Of a stretch of 64,000 bases of DNA, positions 8,820-18,888 are shown piece after piece. The notes beneath the pieces were generated by a model, which was not told the origin of the DNA, made no database searches, and saw nothing but the letters and a program-made list of their open reading frames with translations. The stretch spans positions 620,001-684,000 of the forward strand of contig NZ_JACHZQ010000001.1 of NCBI RefSeq assembly GCF_014193655.1. Reading direction: 5' to 3'. Every line of letters starts with the position of its first letter. The first letter of the stretch is position 1. Origin of the DNA: Rhizobium sp. BK313 (GTDB lineage Bacteria > Pseudomonadota > Alphaproteobacteria > Rhizobiales > Rhizobiaceae). A program made the translations under genes and the position numbers.

Positions 8820-10391
8820 ATGTCTGATTACACAGAGTTAGACAAGAAGCAGGACGTGCATATTCTGCACTCCATGGGCTATGCTCAGGAGTTGGAGCGG
8901 CGCATGAGCTCGTTCTCGAATTTCGCCGTGTCCTTTTCAATCATTTGCATTCTTTCGGGCGGCATCAATTCGCTCGCCCAGGCGACTTCGGGTGCAGGTG
9001 GTGCTGCGATCGGCATCGGCTGGCCGGTTGGATGCTTTATTTCTCTGGTCTTTGCCATTGCGATGGCGCAGATCAGCTCAGCCTATCCGACCGCCGGCGG
9101 GCTCTATCACTGGGGGTCGATTCTCGGCAACCGCTTCACCGGTTGGCTGACAGCCTGGTTCAACCTGCTCGGTCTCGTCACCGTTCTCGGCGCGATCAAT
9201 GTCGGCACCTATTATTTCTTTCTCGGCGCTTTCGGCGGCTACTTCGGCATGGCCGATACGACATTGATTCGTATCCTGTTCCTGGTCGTCATCACCGGCC
9301 TTCAGGCACTCGTGAACCACATGGGTATCGGGCTGACTGCAAAGCTGACCGACTTCTCCGGCTATCTGATTTTCGCGACTTCGATCGCGCTAGCAATCGT
9401 GTGCCTGGTCGCAGCGCCGTCCTATGATTTCGCACGGTTGTTCACCTTCACGAATTACTCCGGCGTGGCGACAATCGCTGCCGACGGGTCGGCGACCGGA
9501 GCTCCGGTCTGGCCGCAGGTTTCCACCTTCTGGGTCTTTGCCCTAGGTCTCTTGCTGCCGATCTACACGATCACCGGCTATGACGCCTCGGCACATACCT
9601 CGGAGGAAACGGTCAAGGCAGCGCATTCCGTTCCGCGCGGCATGGTAGCCTCTGTGCTTTGGTCGGCATTGTTCGGCTACATCATGTTGTGTGCGTTCGT
9701 TCTGATGCTCCCGAATATGGACGATGCCGCAAAGCAGGGCTGGAACGTGTTCTTCTGGGCGATGGATTCCCAGGTTAACCCTATCATCAAGGATATCCTG
9801 TATCTCCTGATCTTCATCAGCCAGTGGCTATGCGGCCTCGCAACGGTCACGTCGGTGTCGCGCATGATCTTCGCGTTCTCGCGTGACGGCGGTCTTCCGG
9901 CATCGAAAGCGCTTTCCAAGGTCAGCCCAAAACATCGCACGCCGGTTTCCGCGATCTGGACCGGCTCGATCCTCGCGGTGCTGTTCGTCTGGGGTTCGTC
10001 GCTGGTGTCGATCGGCGATACGCCGGTGTATACCATTGTCGTTTCGTGCACCGTCATCTTCCTCTTCTTCTCCTTCGCGATCCCGATCACGCTCGGCCTG
10101 TTCGCATGGGGCACGGCGAAGTGGGATAAGATGGGACCGTGGAACCTCGGCGAGGGGCTGTTCAAGCTCTTTGCGGTGCTGACGATCATTTCGATGATCG
10201 TGATCTTCGTCATCGGCATTCAGCCGCCGAATGACTGGGCGGGTATCATCACCGTCGGCTTCCTCGTCCTGACGGCAATCGTCTGGTTCGGCTTCGAACG
10301 CCGCCGCTTCCGGGGTCCGCCGATCGGCGACGCGATCGCCAAGCGCAAGGCCGAGATCGCAGCAGCCGAAGCGGCTGTCGGCGAAGGCTAA
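8820..10391 (+). CDS. APC-family amino acid/amine permease
   Basis: A 523-residue inner-membrane permease with about 12 hydrophobic segments; the N-terminal half has the APC features SFSIICILSGG and SSAYPTAGGLYHW. It resembles the GABA/choline/amine branch (ACT/BAT type) of the superfamily. The ATG at 8820 has a strong AGGGGGGA site, while an upstream in-frame start at 8766 lacks one. It lies between the FGase-like and glutamine-synthetase-like genes and most likely imports the amine or amino alcohol metabolised by them. Confidence 0.88.
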   Translation: MSDYTELDKKQDVHILHSMGYAQELERRMSSFSNFAVSFSIICILSGGINSLAQATSGAGGAAIGIGWPVGCFISLVFAIAMAQISSAYPTAGGLYHWGSILGNRFTGWLTAWFNLLGLVTVLGAINVGTYYFFLGAFGGYFGMADTTLIRILFLVVITGLQALVNHMGIGLTAKLTDFSGYLIFATSIALAIVCLVAAPSYDFARLFTFTNYSGVATIAADGSATGAPVWPQVSTFWVFALGLLLPIYTITGYDASAHTSEETVKAAHSVPRGMVASVLWSALFGYIMLCAFVLMLPNMDDAAKQGWNVFFWAMDSQVNPIIKDILYLLIFISQWLCGLATVTSVSRMIFAFSRDGGLPASKALSKVSPKHRTPVSAIWTGSILAVLFVWGSSLVSIGDTPVYTIVVSCTVIFLFFSFAIPITLGLFAWGTAKWDKMGPWNLGEGLFKLFAVLTIISMIVIFVIGIQPPNDWAGIITVGFLVLTAIVWFGFERRRFRGPPIGDAIAKRKAEIAAAEAAVGEG

Positions 10392-10418
10392 GCGTCGGAG
10401 CTGCTTTTCTTAAACGGC

Positions 10419-10442
10419 GGGGCCGCCTGCGTGCGGCCCCTT
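10419..10442 (+). terminator. intercistronic hairpin after the permease gene
   Basis: GGGGCCGC and GCGGCCCC form an 8-bp stem around CTGCGT, followed by only TTC. With so short a U-run it is a weak terminator or an mRNA-stabilising structure between the permease and the ligase gene. Confidence 0.5.
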
Positions 10443-10540
10443 CACCGGTACAAACGAAACGCACAGCGCCGGGTTGCTCCCTGCCGCGGACTGCCGTTTT
10501 GTTGTCCGACGTCCCAATTCACTGTTCAGGCGGATCACTC

Positions 10541-11911
10541 ATGAGTACTAGCTATACGTTCGACGACCTCAAGAAGGATGTGGCCGAGGGGCGCATCGAT
10601 ACGGTTCTGGCATGTCAGGTGGACATGCAGGGTCGCTTGATGGGCAAACGTTTCCAGGCGGAATTCTTCGTCGAGAGCGCCTGGAAGGAAACGCATAGCT
10701 GCAATTATCTGCAGGCGACCGATCTCGAGATGGAGACCGTCTCCGGCTACAAGTCGACGAGTTGGGAGAAGGGCTACGGCGACTACACGATGAAGCCTGA
10801 TCTCGCCACGCTTCGTCGTATTCCCTGGCTCGAGGGCACCGCGCTGGTGCTTTGCGATGTCCTGGACCACCACACGCACGAAGAGGTGGCGCATTCGCCG
10901 CGCGCCATCCTCAAGAAGCAAATCAGGCGGCTTGAAGCGATGGGCATGAAGGCTTTCATGGCCTCCGAACTGGAATTCTTCCTGTTCGACCAGAGCTACG
11001 ACAGTGCGCGCGAGTCGGGCTATCGCAACCTGCATCTCGTCAGCGGCTATAATGAGGACTACCACATCTTCCAGACCACCAAGGAAGAGGATGTGATGCG
11101 GGCGATCCGCACCGGCTTGCAGGGCGCCGATATTCCGGTCGAGAATTCCAAGGGCGAGGCCTCGGCAGGGCAGGAGGAAATCAATGTCCGCTATGCCGAT
11201 GCGCTAACCATGGCCGACCGCCATGCGATCATCAAAAACGGCTGCAAGGAGATTGCCTGGTCGAAGGGCAAGGCCATCACTTTCCTCGCAAAGTGGAACT
11301 ACAATGCTGCCGGCAGTTCGTCGCATATCCACCAGTCGCTGTGGAGCGCCGACGGCAAGACGCCACTGTTCTTCGACAAAGGGGAAGAGCACGGCATGAC
11401 ACCGCTGATGAAGCATTATGTCGCCGGACTTTTGACGCATGCCAGCGAAATCACTTATTTCCTCGCGCCTTACATCAATTCCTACAAGCGTTTTGTGGCA
11501 GGCACTTTCGCGCCAACCAAGGCGATCTGGAGCACCGATAACCGCACGGCGGGCTATCGCCTCTGTGGCGCCGAGACCAAGGGAATCCGCATCGAATGCC
11601 GCGTCGGCGGCTCAGACCTCAATCCCTATCTCGCCTTTGCGGCACTGATCGCCGCCGGTCTCGACGGCATCGAGAACAAGCTCGAACTGGAGGCGCCTTT
11701 CGTGGGAGATGCCTATGGAGCCCGCGAGGTTCGTGAAATTCCACGCACCCTCCGCGACGCTGCGGTGGCGCTGACCGGTTCAAAAATGCTGCGCGCTGCC
11801 TTCGGCGACGACGTGATCGATCACTACACCCGTGCTGCCGAATGGGAGCAGGAGGAATATGATCGCCGCATTACCGATTGGGAGGTGGCAAGAGGATTCG
11901 AAAGAGCTTAA
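10541..11911 (+). CDS. glutamine synthetase-like gamma-glutamyl ligase (PuuA/GlnA4/IpuC type)
   Basis: A 456-residue protein of the glutamine synthetase fold: beta-grasp at about 12-110, catalytic domain after it with SELEFFLF, GQEEINVRY and SSSHIHQSLW carrying the metal and glutamate ligands, then NRTAGYRLCG. It lacks the adenylylation-loop character of housekeeping GlnA and groups by sequence style with ligases that couple glutamate to amines (putrescine, ethanolamine, isopropylamine). Here it would make a gamma-glutamyl-amide using ATP. The ATG at 10541 is preferred over an in-frame TTG at 10499. Dehydrogenase genes follow, which supports amine catabolism rather than ammonia assimilation. 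Confidence 0.87.
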   Translation: MSTSYTFDDLKKDVAEGRIDTVLACQVDMQGRLMGKRFQAEFFVESAWKETHSCNYLQATDLEMETVSGYKSTSWEKGYGDYTMKPDLATLRRIPWLEGTALVLCDVLDHHTHEEVAHSPRAILKKQIRRLEAMGMKAFMASELEFFLFDQSYDSARESGYRNLHLVSGYNEDYHIFQTTKEEDVMRAIRTGLQGADIPVENSKGEASAGQEEINVRYADALTMADRHAIIKNGCKEIAWSKGKAITFLAKWNYNAAGSSSHIHQSLWSADGKTPLFFDKGEEHGMTPLMKHYVAGLLTHASEITYFLAPYINSYKRFVAGTFAPTKAIWSTDNRTAGYRLCGAETKGIRIECRVGGSDLNPYLAFAALIAAGLDGIENKLELEAPFVGDAYGAREVREIPRTLRDAAVALTGSKMLRAAFGDDVIDHYTRAAEWEQEEYDRRITDWEVARGFERA

Positions 11912-12072
11912 GCCTGTCGGTGGTTTTTGGTATCTGCCCAAATTTCGTCGCCAGGCGTGGGCAGGGAAGGCGGCTGCGGTAAATCGCTCCTTTGGACGGC
12001 GTAGGTCCTTGGGGTACTTCCTCTGGGGCGAGTCGAGAATATATTCGTGACTGTAAAAACAGGATTTCGATC

Positions 12073-13458
12073 ATGACCATGATCACATGCGTATCCCCGG
12101 TAAACGGGGAGGTTTATGCCGAGCGTCCGGCACTGTCGCTGGATGCGGCCAAGGAAGTGGTGGCCCGCGCTCGCAAGGCGCAGAAGGATTGGGCCCGTCG
12201 CCCATTGGAAGACCGCGTCCAGCTTGTTTTGAAAGGTGTCGCCCGCCTCAACGAGATGGCCGATGTCGTCGTGCCGGAACTTGCCTGGCAGATGGGCCGT
12301 CCGATAAAATACGGCGGAGAATATCGAGGCTTCAACGAGCGCTCGAACTACGTTGCCTCGATCGCCGCCGATGCGTTGTCGCCGATGCTGGTGGAAGACA
12401 GCGCGAATTTCGCGCGTCGTATCGAGCGCGAACCACATGGCATCGTCTTCGTGATAGCGCCATGGAATTATCCCTATATGACGGCCATCAACACGGTCGC
12501 TCCGGCATTGATGGCGGGCAATACCGTCATTCTGAAGCATGCCAGCCAGACGCTGCTGGTCGGCGAGCGGCTGGTGCAAGCGTTCGTCGAAGCCGGTGTT
12601 CCCGCCGATGTCTTCCAAAATATCTATCTCGACCATGAAACCACCTCGGCGCTGATCGCCGCCGGCAGTTTCAACTTCGTCAACTTCACCGGTTCGGTCG
12701 AAGGCGGGCGCTCGATCGAGCGCGCTGCCGCCGGCACCTTTACCAGCCTCGGTCTCGAACTTGGCGGCAAGGATCCGGGCTATGTCATGGAAGATGCCGA
12801 CCTCGAGGCCGCCGTCGATACGCTGATGGACGGCGCTACCTACAATTCGGGCCAGTGCTGCTGCGGTATCGAGCGCATCTACGTGCATGAATCGCTCTAC
12901 GATGCCTTCGTCGAGAAGTCGGTCGCCTGGGTATCGAATTACAAGCTCGGCAATCCGCTTGATCCGGAAACCACGCTTGGCCCGATGGCGCACAAGCGTT
13001 TCGCCAAGGTGGTGCGTGAACAGATCGCCGATGCGGTTGCCAAGGGCGCTAAAGCATTGGTCGATCCCAAGCTTTTCCCGGCCGATGACGGCGGCGCTTA
13101 TCTCGCCCCGCAGATCCTGGTTGATGTCGATCACTCGATGGCCTTCATGCGCGAGGAAACCTTTGGCCCGGCCGTTGGTATCGTGAAGGTGAAGAGTGAC
13201 GCGGAAGCGCTGGAACTGATGAATGACAGCCCTTATGGCCTGACGGCTTCGCTGTGGACCAAGGATGTCGAGCGCGCCTCGCGCATCGGCCGCGACATAG
13301 AAACCGGCACGGTCTTCATGAACCGCGCCGACTATCTCGATCCGGCGCTGTGCTGGACCGGCGTCAAGGAAACCGGCCGCGGCGGCTCGCTTTCTGTGAT
13401 CGGCTTCCACAACCTGACGCGCCCGAAATCCTACCATCTGAAGAAAGTCACAGCATGA
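12073..13458 (+). CDS. NAD(P)-dependent aldehyde dehydrogenase
   Basis: A 461-residue ALDH-superfamily enzyme. PWNYP (Asn132), the general base Glu229 in LELGGKD, and the nucleophile in GQCCC (Cys263 by alignment with GQxC) are present; three consecutive cysteines are unusual. The start at 12073 follows AGGA by eight bases; about 160 noncoding bases precede it. Its stop overlaps the start of the next gene (ATGA), so the two dehydrogenases are made together. In the proposed pathway it oxidises the gamma-glutamyl aminoaldehyde to the acid. Confidence 0.9.
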   Translation: MTMITCVSPVNGEVYAERPALSLDAAKEVVARARKAQKDWARRPLEDRVQLVLKGVARLNEMADVVVPELAWQMGRPIKYGGEYRGFNERSNYVASIAADALSPMLVEDSANFARRIEREPHGIVFVIAPWNYPYMTAINTVAPALMAGNTVILKHASQTLLVGERLVQAFVEAGVPADVFQNIYLDHETTSALIAAGSFNFVNFTGSVEGGRSIERAAAGTFTSLGLELGGKDPGYVMEDADLEAAVDTLMDGATYNSGQCCCGIERIYVHESLYDAFVEKSVAWVSNYKLGNPLDPETTLGPMAHKRFAKVVREQIADAVAKGAKALVDPKLFPADDGGAYLAPQILVDVDHSMAFMREETFGPAVGIVKVKSDAEALELMNDSPYGLTASLWTKDVERASRIGRDIETGTVFMNRADYLDPALCWTGVKETGRGGSLSVIGFHNLTRPKSYHLKKVTA

Positions 13459-14603
13459 GCAATATCTCAGCCAATTGGAGCTATCCCACCGCCGTCAAGC
13501 TCGGCCGGGGCCGGATCACGGAGCTGGCGGATGCCTGCAAAAGCCTGGGGATCAAGAAGCCGCTTCTGATCACCGACCGGGGGCTCGCCTCGATGGCGAT
13601 CACCAAGACGGCATTGGATATTCTTGAAGACGCCGGCCTCGGCCGTGCCATCTTCGCCGACGTGGATCCGAACCCGAACGAGAAGAACCTCGATGCCGGC
13701 GTCAAGGCATTCAAGGATGGCGGTCACGACGGCGTCGTCGCGTTCGGCGGCGGTTCTGGCCTCGACCTCGGCAAGTGCGTCGCCTTCATGGCGGGGCAGA
13801 CGCGCCCGGTATGGGACTTCGAGGACATTGGTGACTGGTGGACCCGTGCCAATGTCGAGGGCATTGCTCCGATCGTCGCCGTGCCGACGACCGCTGGTAC
13901 TGGCTCGGAAGTTGGCCGCGCCAGCGTCATCACCAATTCTGCAACGCACGTGAAGAAGATCATCTTCCATCCGAAGTTCCTGCCGGGCGTCGTTATCGCC
14001 GATCCGGAACTGACAGTCGGCATGCCGAAGATCATCACCGCCGGGACAGGGATGGATGCTTTCGCCCATTGCCTGGAAGCCTATTCCTCGCCCTTCTATC
14101 ACCCGATGTCTGCCGGTATCGCGCTGGAAGGCATGCGGCTCGTCAAGGAATTCCTGCCGCGCGCCTATAGGGAAGGCACGGACCTCGAGGCTCGCGCCAA
14201 CATGATGAGCGCTGCCGCGATGGGCGCCGTCGCCTTTCAGAAGGGCCTCGGGGCCATTCACGCGCTGTCGCACCCGATCGGCGCCGTCTACAACACGCAT
14301 CACGGCATGACCAATGCCGTCGTCATGCCGGCCGTCCTGCGTTTCAACCGCAAGGCTATCGAAGACAAGATCGCGCGTGCCGCTGCTTATCTCGGCATCA
14401 CCGGCGGTTTCGATGGCTTCTATGACTATGTGCTGAAGCTGCGCGCCGAACTCGGTGTTCCCGAAAACCTCTCGGCCATGGGCATCGCACCTGATCGCAT
14501 CGATGAGCTTTCGGCCATGGCGATCGAAGATCCGAGCGCCGGCGGCAATCCGGTGCCGATGACGCTCGAAAACACCAAGGCGCTGTTCCGCGACTGCTTC
14601 TGA
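13455..14603 (+). CDS. iron-containing (type III) alcohol dehydrogenase
   Basis: A 382-residue group III alcohol dehydrogenase. The dinucleotide motif is GGGSGLDLGK (about 98-107) and the metal ligands are Asp201 and His205 (GMDAFAHCLEAY), His269 or His273 (AIHALSHP) and His283 (THHGMTN). The start overlaps the stop of the aldehyde dehydrogenase gene. In the inferred pathway it oxidises the alcohol of a gamma-glutamylated amino alcohol, handing the aldehyde to its coupled partner. A strong terminator follows, closing the operon. Confidence 0.9.
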   Translation: MSNISANWSYPTAVKLGRGRITELADACKSLGIKKPLLITDRGLASMAITKTALDILEDAGLGRAIFADVDPNPNEKNLDAGVKAFKDGGHDGVVAFGGGSGLDLGKCVAFMAGQTRPVWDFEDIGDWWTRANVEGIAPIVAVPTTAGTGSEVGRASVITNSATHVKKIIFHPKFLPGVVIADPELTVGMPKIITAGTGMDAFAHCLEAYSSPFYHPMSAGIALEGMRLVKEFLPRAYREGTDLEARANMMSAAAMGAVAFQKGLGAIHALSHPIGAVYNTHHGMTNAVVMPAVLRFNRKAIEDKIARAAAYLGITGGFDGFYDYVLKLRAELGVPENLSAMGIAPDRIDELSAMAIEDPSAGGNPVPMTLENTKALFRDCF

Positions 14604-14626
14604 GCAGTATCGTTTCAGCTTTCGGA

Positions 14627-14660
14627 CGTGCCGTGAGACGATTGCGGCACGATTTTTTCT
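14627..14660 (+). terminator. Rho-independent terminator after the alcohol dehydrogenase gene
   Basis: CGTGCCG and CGGCACG pair around an 11-base loop and are followed by ATTTTTTCT, 24 bases after the stop. Confidence 0.8.
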
Positions 14661-14951
14661 ATTCAGTGGCAAATATCATCAACTGAATTCCGGCGCCGAT
14701 GAACCGGATGTGATCACTATGCGCCCAGAAGCAGACATGGTCGTTGATGTTCTAACAATGCCGTCCGTAGGCCGGCTCTGAATAGTTGCAATGGCGTCTC
14801 ACATTGAAGGTGGCTGACACCTTTGGAGGCCGAGTTAGAGTGTCTTGGCGAGAAAGAAGTCCGTTTCTTCGAAACGGCGGTTCTCCGCGAACAACTACCC
14901 TGTTTTGAATGAAGCGCGACTTATGTTAGGTTAAGTTGTGGAGGGGTCGCC
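14661..14951. other. intergenic region ahead of napEFDABC
   Basis: About 290 bases without a supported gene. It must carry the nap promoter. The clearest structure is CCGTTTC-TTC-GAAACGG at 14861-14877, a perfect 7-bp inverted repeat with a 3-base centre, about 75 bases before napE. No TTGAT-N4-ATCAA site for FNR/FixK/NNR-type regulators was found; a loosely similar TTGATGTTCTAACAA near 14733 has the wrong spacing. Composition is more AT-rich than the flanking genes. Confidence 0.4.
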
Positions 14952-15143
14952 ATGCCAAAGCTGGTAGATGCGCATCCAGGAGAAGCTGATTCCCGTTCGC
15001 TTCGATATAGAGAACGACTCATCTTCTTCGCGCTCGCCTTTGGAATTTGGCCCCTGGTTGCCGTGGGTGTTGTCGGCGGCTACGGGTTCATCGTCTGGAT
15101 GCTCCAGATCGCATTCGGCCCACCTGGTCCACCTTCGCATTGA
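14952..15143 (+). CDS. napE: periplasmic nitrate reductase accessory membrane protein NapE
   Basis: A 63-residue protein with one hydrophobic segment at about 23-51 and a short Pro-rich tail, matching NapE of other alphaproteobacteria in size, place and the ERLIFFALAFGIWPL motif. Its biochemical role is not established in the family. GGAGGGG precedes the ATG by a few bases. First gene of the nap operon, nine bases before napF. Confidence 0.85.
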   Translation: MPKLVDAHPGEADSRSLRYRERLIFFALAFGIWPLVAVGVVGGYGFIVWMLQIAFGPPGPPSH

Positions 15144-15152
15144 GGGCTTCCC

Positions 15153-15653
15153 ATGTCTTCGGAGCGTGTATCCCGTCGTCAGTTGTTGCTGGGCCGCCCG
15201 GTCGCGAGGGAGGTCGTCGCCCGCCCGCCCGGTGTTTCCACGAGCGGCCTTGAGAACTGTACGGGATGCGGGCTCTGCGCAGAGCGATGCCCCACCGGAA
15301 TAATCCGAATGACCGATGGTTTGCCTTTCATCGATTTCGCATCGGGTGAATGCACCTTTTGCGGAGAGTGTAAGGCAACCTGTCCGGAGCCTGTTTTCGG
15401 GCCGGTGGAAATCAGGCATTTCCCGCATAGCGCTGTCGTCACCGACAGATGTCTGGCGAGGAATGATGTCGCCTGTCAATCCTGCGGTGAAAGCTGTCCT
15501 GAGCTGGCCATTCGGTTTCGCCCCCGTATCGGCGGTCCCTTCACACCGGAGGTTTGCGAAGACGCGTGCAGCGGCTGTGGCGCATGTCTGAGCGTCTGTC
15601 CAGTCGGCGCAATCGCGCTTCAGTCGCGAGCACTGGAGGCCGCAAATGTCTGA
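15153..15653 (+). CDS. napF: ferredoxin-type protein NapF
   Basis: A 166-residue iron-sulfur protein with four cysteine clusters: Cys36-39-42-46, Cys67-70-73-77, Cys100-108-111-115 and Cys139-142-145-149. These would hold four [4Fe-4S] centres; the third is spaced irregularly. There is no signal peptide, consistent with the cytoplasmic role of NapF in preparing NapA before export. Its 3' end overlaps napD by 8 bases. Confidence 0.92.
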   Translation: MSSERVSRRQLLLGRPVAREVVARPPGVSTSGLENCTGCGLCAERCPTGIIRMTDGLPFIDFASGECTFCGECKATCPEPVFGPVEIRHFPHSAVVTDRCLARNDVACQSCGESCPELAIRFRPRIGGPFTPEVCEDACSGCGACLSVCPVGAIALQSRALEAANV

Positions 15654-15933
15654 GACGCCGTTCGCCTATCATGTTTCGAGCGCCGTGGTCACCACGATGC
15701 CTGCTCACACGCAGTCCGTTCTTGCGATGTTGGCGCACATGGAGAACGTGGAAGTCCATGGTCACGGTGACGGCAAGATCATCATCGTTATCGAGGGGCC
15801 GAGTACGAGCGTTTTAGGGGAGCGCCTGGCGACGATCTCGCTGCTGGATGGGGTGATCGCGGCAAATATGGTTTTCGAGCATGTCGAAATGGAGGGGGTG
15901 CAGAGCCATGGCTGGAGAACTGACACGGCGTGA
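15646..15933 (+). CDS. napD: NapA signal-peptide-binding chaperone NapD
   Basis: A 95-residue cytoplasmic protein of the NapD family (start [14 protein letters not shown], then a ferredoxin-like beta-alpha-beta fold ending near VFEHVE). NapD binds the twin-arginine signal of NapA and holds back export until cofactor loading. It overlaps both napF (8 bases) and napA (26 bases), so the three are translated in tight stoichiometry. Confidence 0.9.
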   Translation: MSETPFAYHVSSAVVTTMPAHTQSVLAMLAHMENVEVHGHGDGKIIIVIEGPSTSVLGERLATISLLDGVIAANMVFEHVEMEGVQSHGWRTDTA

Positions 15934-18415
15934 GCTTCTCAAGGCCCACGCAGCCGCCATTGCCGCTGCCACGGCGGGCATAGCGATCCCTGCTGCCGCG
16001 CAGCCTGTGCCGGGCGGTGTCAGCGCGCTGGAAATAAAATGGTCGAAAGCGCCTTGTCGGTTCTGCGGGACGGGCTGCGGCGTCATGGTCGGCGTCAAGC
16101 AGGGCCAGGTGGTTGCCACGCACGGCGATATGCAGGCGGAAGTCAATCGTGGCTTGAATTGCATCAAAGGGTACTTCCTGTCGAAGATCATGTATGGCGA
16201 GGATAGACTTCAAACGCCCTTGCTGCGCAAACGCGACGGCGCATACGCCAAGGATGGCGAGTTCACGCCCGTGAGCTGGGACGAGGCGTTCGACGTGATG
16301 GCCGACCAGTGCAAGAAGGTCCTGAAGGAAAAGGGGCCAACGGCTGTCGGCATGTTCGGTTCCGGCCAATGGACGATCTTCGAAGGATACGCCGCGACAA
16401 AGCTAATGCGGGCGGGTTTCCGCTCCAACAATCTCGATCCCAATGCACGCCATTGCATGGCATCAGCAGCCTACGCCTTCATGCGCACCTTCGGCATGGA
16501 CGAGCCAATGGGATGCTACGACGATTTCGAGAACGCGGACGCCTTCGTGCTTTGGGGCTCGAACATGGCGGAAATGCATCCAATCCTCTGGACGCGTGTT
16601 GCGGATCGCCGACTTGGGCAGCCACACGTGCGCGTCGCGGTCCTCTCGACGTTCACGCATCGAAGCATGGACCTCGCCGACATTCCGATCGTCTTCAAGC
16701 CCGGAACCGATCTTGCGATCCTGAACTACATAGCCAACCACATCATCCAGACCGGGCGCGTCAACGAGCCTTTCGTCGAGCAGCATACAAAATTCGCCCG
16801 CGGCGTGACCGACATCGGGTACGGCCTGCGGCCGGACAATCCCATGGAAGTGAAGGCTGCCAACTCTGCTGATCCGGCGAAGACGACACCGATGGATTTC
16901 GAAGAATTCAAGGCATTTGTAGCCGAGTACACGCTCAAGAAGACGGCAAAGCTCACTGGCGTCGATCCAGAATATCTCGAGCAAGTCGCCGAACTCTACG
17001 CAGACCGTGGACGCAAGGTCATGTCACTCTGGACGATGGGCTTCAATCAGCACGTCCGTGGTGTCTGGGCCAACCAGATGATCTACAACCTGCACCTGCT
17101 GACGGGAAAAATATCGGAGCCTGGCAACAGTCCGTTTTCATTGACTGGTCAGCCGTCAGCCTGCGGGACCGCACGCGAGGTTGGCACCTTCGCTCATCGG
17201 CTGCCGGCGGACATGGTGGTGACGAACCCCGAACACCGCAAGCATGCGGAGGAAATCTGGCGCATCCCGCATGGCATAATCCCGGAGAAACCCGGTTACC
17301 ATGCAGTCCAGCAGGATCGCATGCTCAAGGACGGCAAGCTCAATTTCTACTGGGTTCAGGTAAACAACAACGTCCAAGCCGCGCCCAACACCAGCAACGA
17401 GACCTATCAAGGGTATCGAAACCCCGACAACTTCATCGTTGTCTCCGATGCCTACCCGACGATTACGGCGATGAGCGCCGACCTCATTCTTCCCGCGGCG
17501 ATGTGGGTGGAGAAGGAAGGAGCTTATGGAAACGCCGAGCGGAGGACCCACGTCTGGCATCAACTCGTGCAAGCCTCCGGCGAGGCGCGATCGGATCTGT
17601 GGCAGATGGTCGAGTTCTCTAAGCGGTTCATCACCGACGAGGTCTGGCCCAAAGATATTCTCGATGCGAATCCGGATTATCGCGGAAAAAGCCTCTTCGA
17701 TGTGCTGTATCGCAACGGCGAGGTCGATCGGTTCCCTCTCAGCGAAGTCAGTGGCGAGTACGACAACAACGAAGCCCAGGCCTTCGGCTTCTACATTCAG
17801 AAGGGGCTATTCGAGGAGTATGCCGCGTTCGGCAGAGGGCACGGTCACGATCTTGCGCCGTACGACACGTACCATGAGGTCCGTGGGCTGCGTTGGCCCG
17901 TCGTCAACGGTCAGGAGACAAGGTGGCGCTATCGCGAAGGATACGATCCTTATGTTAAGCCGGGCGAAGGGGTGAATTTCTATGGCCAACCCGACGGAAG
18001 GGCGGTGATCCTTGCCGTGCCTTACGAGCCGCCTGCGGAATCTCCTGATGAGGAGTTCGACTTTTGGCTGGTGACCGGTCGCGTGCTCGAACATTGGCAT
18101 TCCGGATCGATGACGATGCGGGTGCCAGAACTGTACCGGGCGTTTCCCGGTGCCCGCTGTTTCATGAATGCGGAGGATGCCCGTAAACGTGGCATCAACC
18201 AGGGAGCAGAAGTGCGGATTGTCTCGCGGCGGGGCGAAATTCGTTCCCGTATCGACATCCGCGGCAGGAACCGGATGCCTTCGGGTGTCATTTTCGTGCC
18301 TTGGTTCGACGCCAGCCAATTGATCAACAAGGTAACCCTCGACGCCACCGATCCTATCTCCAAACAGGCGGATTTCAAAAAATGCGCGGTCAAGATTCTC
18401 CCCGTCGCCATTTGA
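15908..18415 (+). CDS. napA: periplasmic nitrate reductase catalytic subunit NapA
   Basis: An 835-residue molybdoenzyme that reduces nitrate to nitrite in the periplasm. The twin-arginine signal TRRELLKA is at 6-13 with cleavage likely after PAAAQ near 32. The [4Fe-4S] ligands are Cys50, Cys53, Cys57 and Cys85; the molybdenum ligand is Cys183 in RHCMASA. The C-terminal molybdopterin-dinucleotide-binding domain includes [15 protein letters not shown]. The ATG at 15908 sits behind GGAGGGGG; an earlier in-frame ATG at 15881 would put nine residues ahead of the signal. The 3' end overlaps napB by 34 bases. Confidence 0.96.
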   Translation: MAGELTRRELLKAHAAAIAAATAGIAIPAAAQPVPGGVSALEIKWSKAPCRFCGTGCGVMVGVKQGQVVATHGDMQAEVNRGLNCIKGYFLSKIMYGEDRLQTPLLRKRDGAYAKDGEFTPVSWDEAFDVMADQCKKVLKEKGPTAVGMFGSGQWTIFEGYAATKLMRAGFRSNNLDPNARHCMASAAYAFMRTFGMDEPMGCYDDFENADAFVLWGSNMAEMHPILWTRVADRRLGQPHVRVAVLSTFTHRSMDLADIPIVFKPGTDLAILNYIANHIIQTGRVNEPFVEQHTKFARGVTDIGYGLRPDNPMEVKAANSADPAKTTPMDFEEFKAFVAEYTLKKTAKLTGVDPEYLEQVAELYADRGRKVMSLWTMGFNQHVRGVWANQMIYNLHLLTGKISEPGNSPFSLTGQPSACGTAREVGTFAHRLPADMVVTNPEHRKHAEEIWRIPHGIIPEKPGYHAVQQDRMLKDGKLNFYWVQVNNNVQAAPNTSNETYQGYRNPDNFIVVSDAYPTITAMSADLILPAAMWVEKEGAYGNAERRTHVWHQLVQASGEARSDLWQMVEFSKRFITDEVWPKDILDANPDYRGKSLFDVLYRNGEVDRFPLSEVSGEYDNNEAQAFGFYIQKGLFEEYAAFGRGHGHDLAPYDTYHEVRGLRWPVVNGQETRWRYREGYDPYVKPGEGVNFYGQPDGRAVILAVPYEPPAESPDEEFDFWLVTGRVLEHWHSGSMTMRVPELYRAFPGARCFMNAEDARKRGINQGAEVRIVSRRGEIRSRIDIRGRNRMPSGVIFVPWFDASQLINKVTLDATDPISKQADFKKCAVKILPVAI

Positions 18416-18885
18416 GGCGGCCAGAATGGATTGTAGTCGCTGCAGGCATATCGGTGTTTGTGACCACCGCCGCGATTGGTCAGGTTGTGACGCAAACGGT
18501 GCCACAGCTCGAAGGCCCCACGCCGTCCATGGAAACCGGTCCCGCTGCCGTGCTGCCGAAATGGATCATCGACGACCAGCGCAAGATGCGGGCATATCCC
18601 GACCAACCACCGATCATCCCGCATTCGATAGAGGGTTACGAGCTGTCGGTGAATGCGAACCGATGTCTCTCGTGTCACAAGCGCGAATTCACACAGGATT
18701 CAGGCGCACCGATGATTAGCGTAACACACTACATGACACGCGACGGCCAGATGATCGCGGACGTGTCGCCGCGTAGGTACTTCTGTACCGCCTGTCACGT
18801 TCCGCAGGCGAATACACCACCATTGGTGCGCAACACGTTCAAGGACATGAGCGAATTGGGCTTCAAGCCCGCAGGAAGCGAGTGA
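18382..18885 (+). CDS. napB: periplasmic nitrate reductase dihaem cytochrome subunit NapB
   Basis: A 167-residue protein with an N-terminal export signal (basic RRHLRR then hydrophobic residues about 16-34) and two haem-binding motifs, Cys95-Cys98-His99 (CLSCH) and Cys135-Cys138-His139 (CTACH). It passes electrons from NapC to NapA. The start lies inside the end of napA; a longer reading from 18301 would overlap napA more and lacks a site. Four bases separate it from napC. Confidence 0.93.
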   Translation: MRGQDSPRRHLRRPEWIVVAAGISVFVTTAAIGQVVTQTVPQLEGPTPSMETGPAAVLPKWIIDDQRKMRAYPDQPPIIPHSIEGYELSVNANRCLSCHKREFTQDSGAPMISVTHYMTRDGQMIADVSPRRYFCTACHVPQANTPPLVRNTFKDMSELGFKPAGSE

Positions 18886-18888
18886 GGC

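Noticed and set aside
14733..14747. TTGATGTTCTAACAA as an FNR/NNR site before nap
   Set aside because: Half-sites are spaced one base too far apart and the second half does not match ATCAA.
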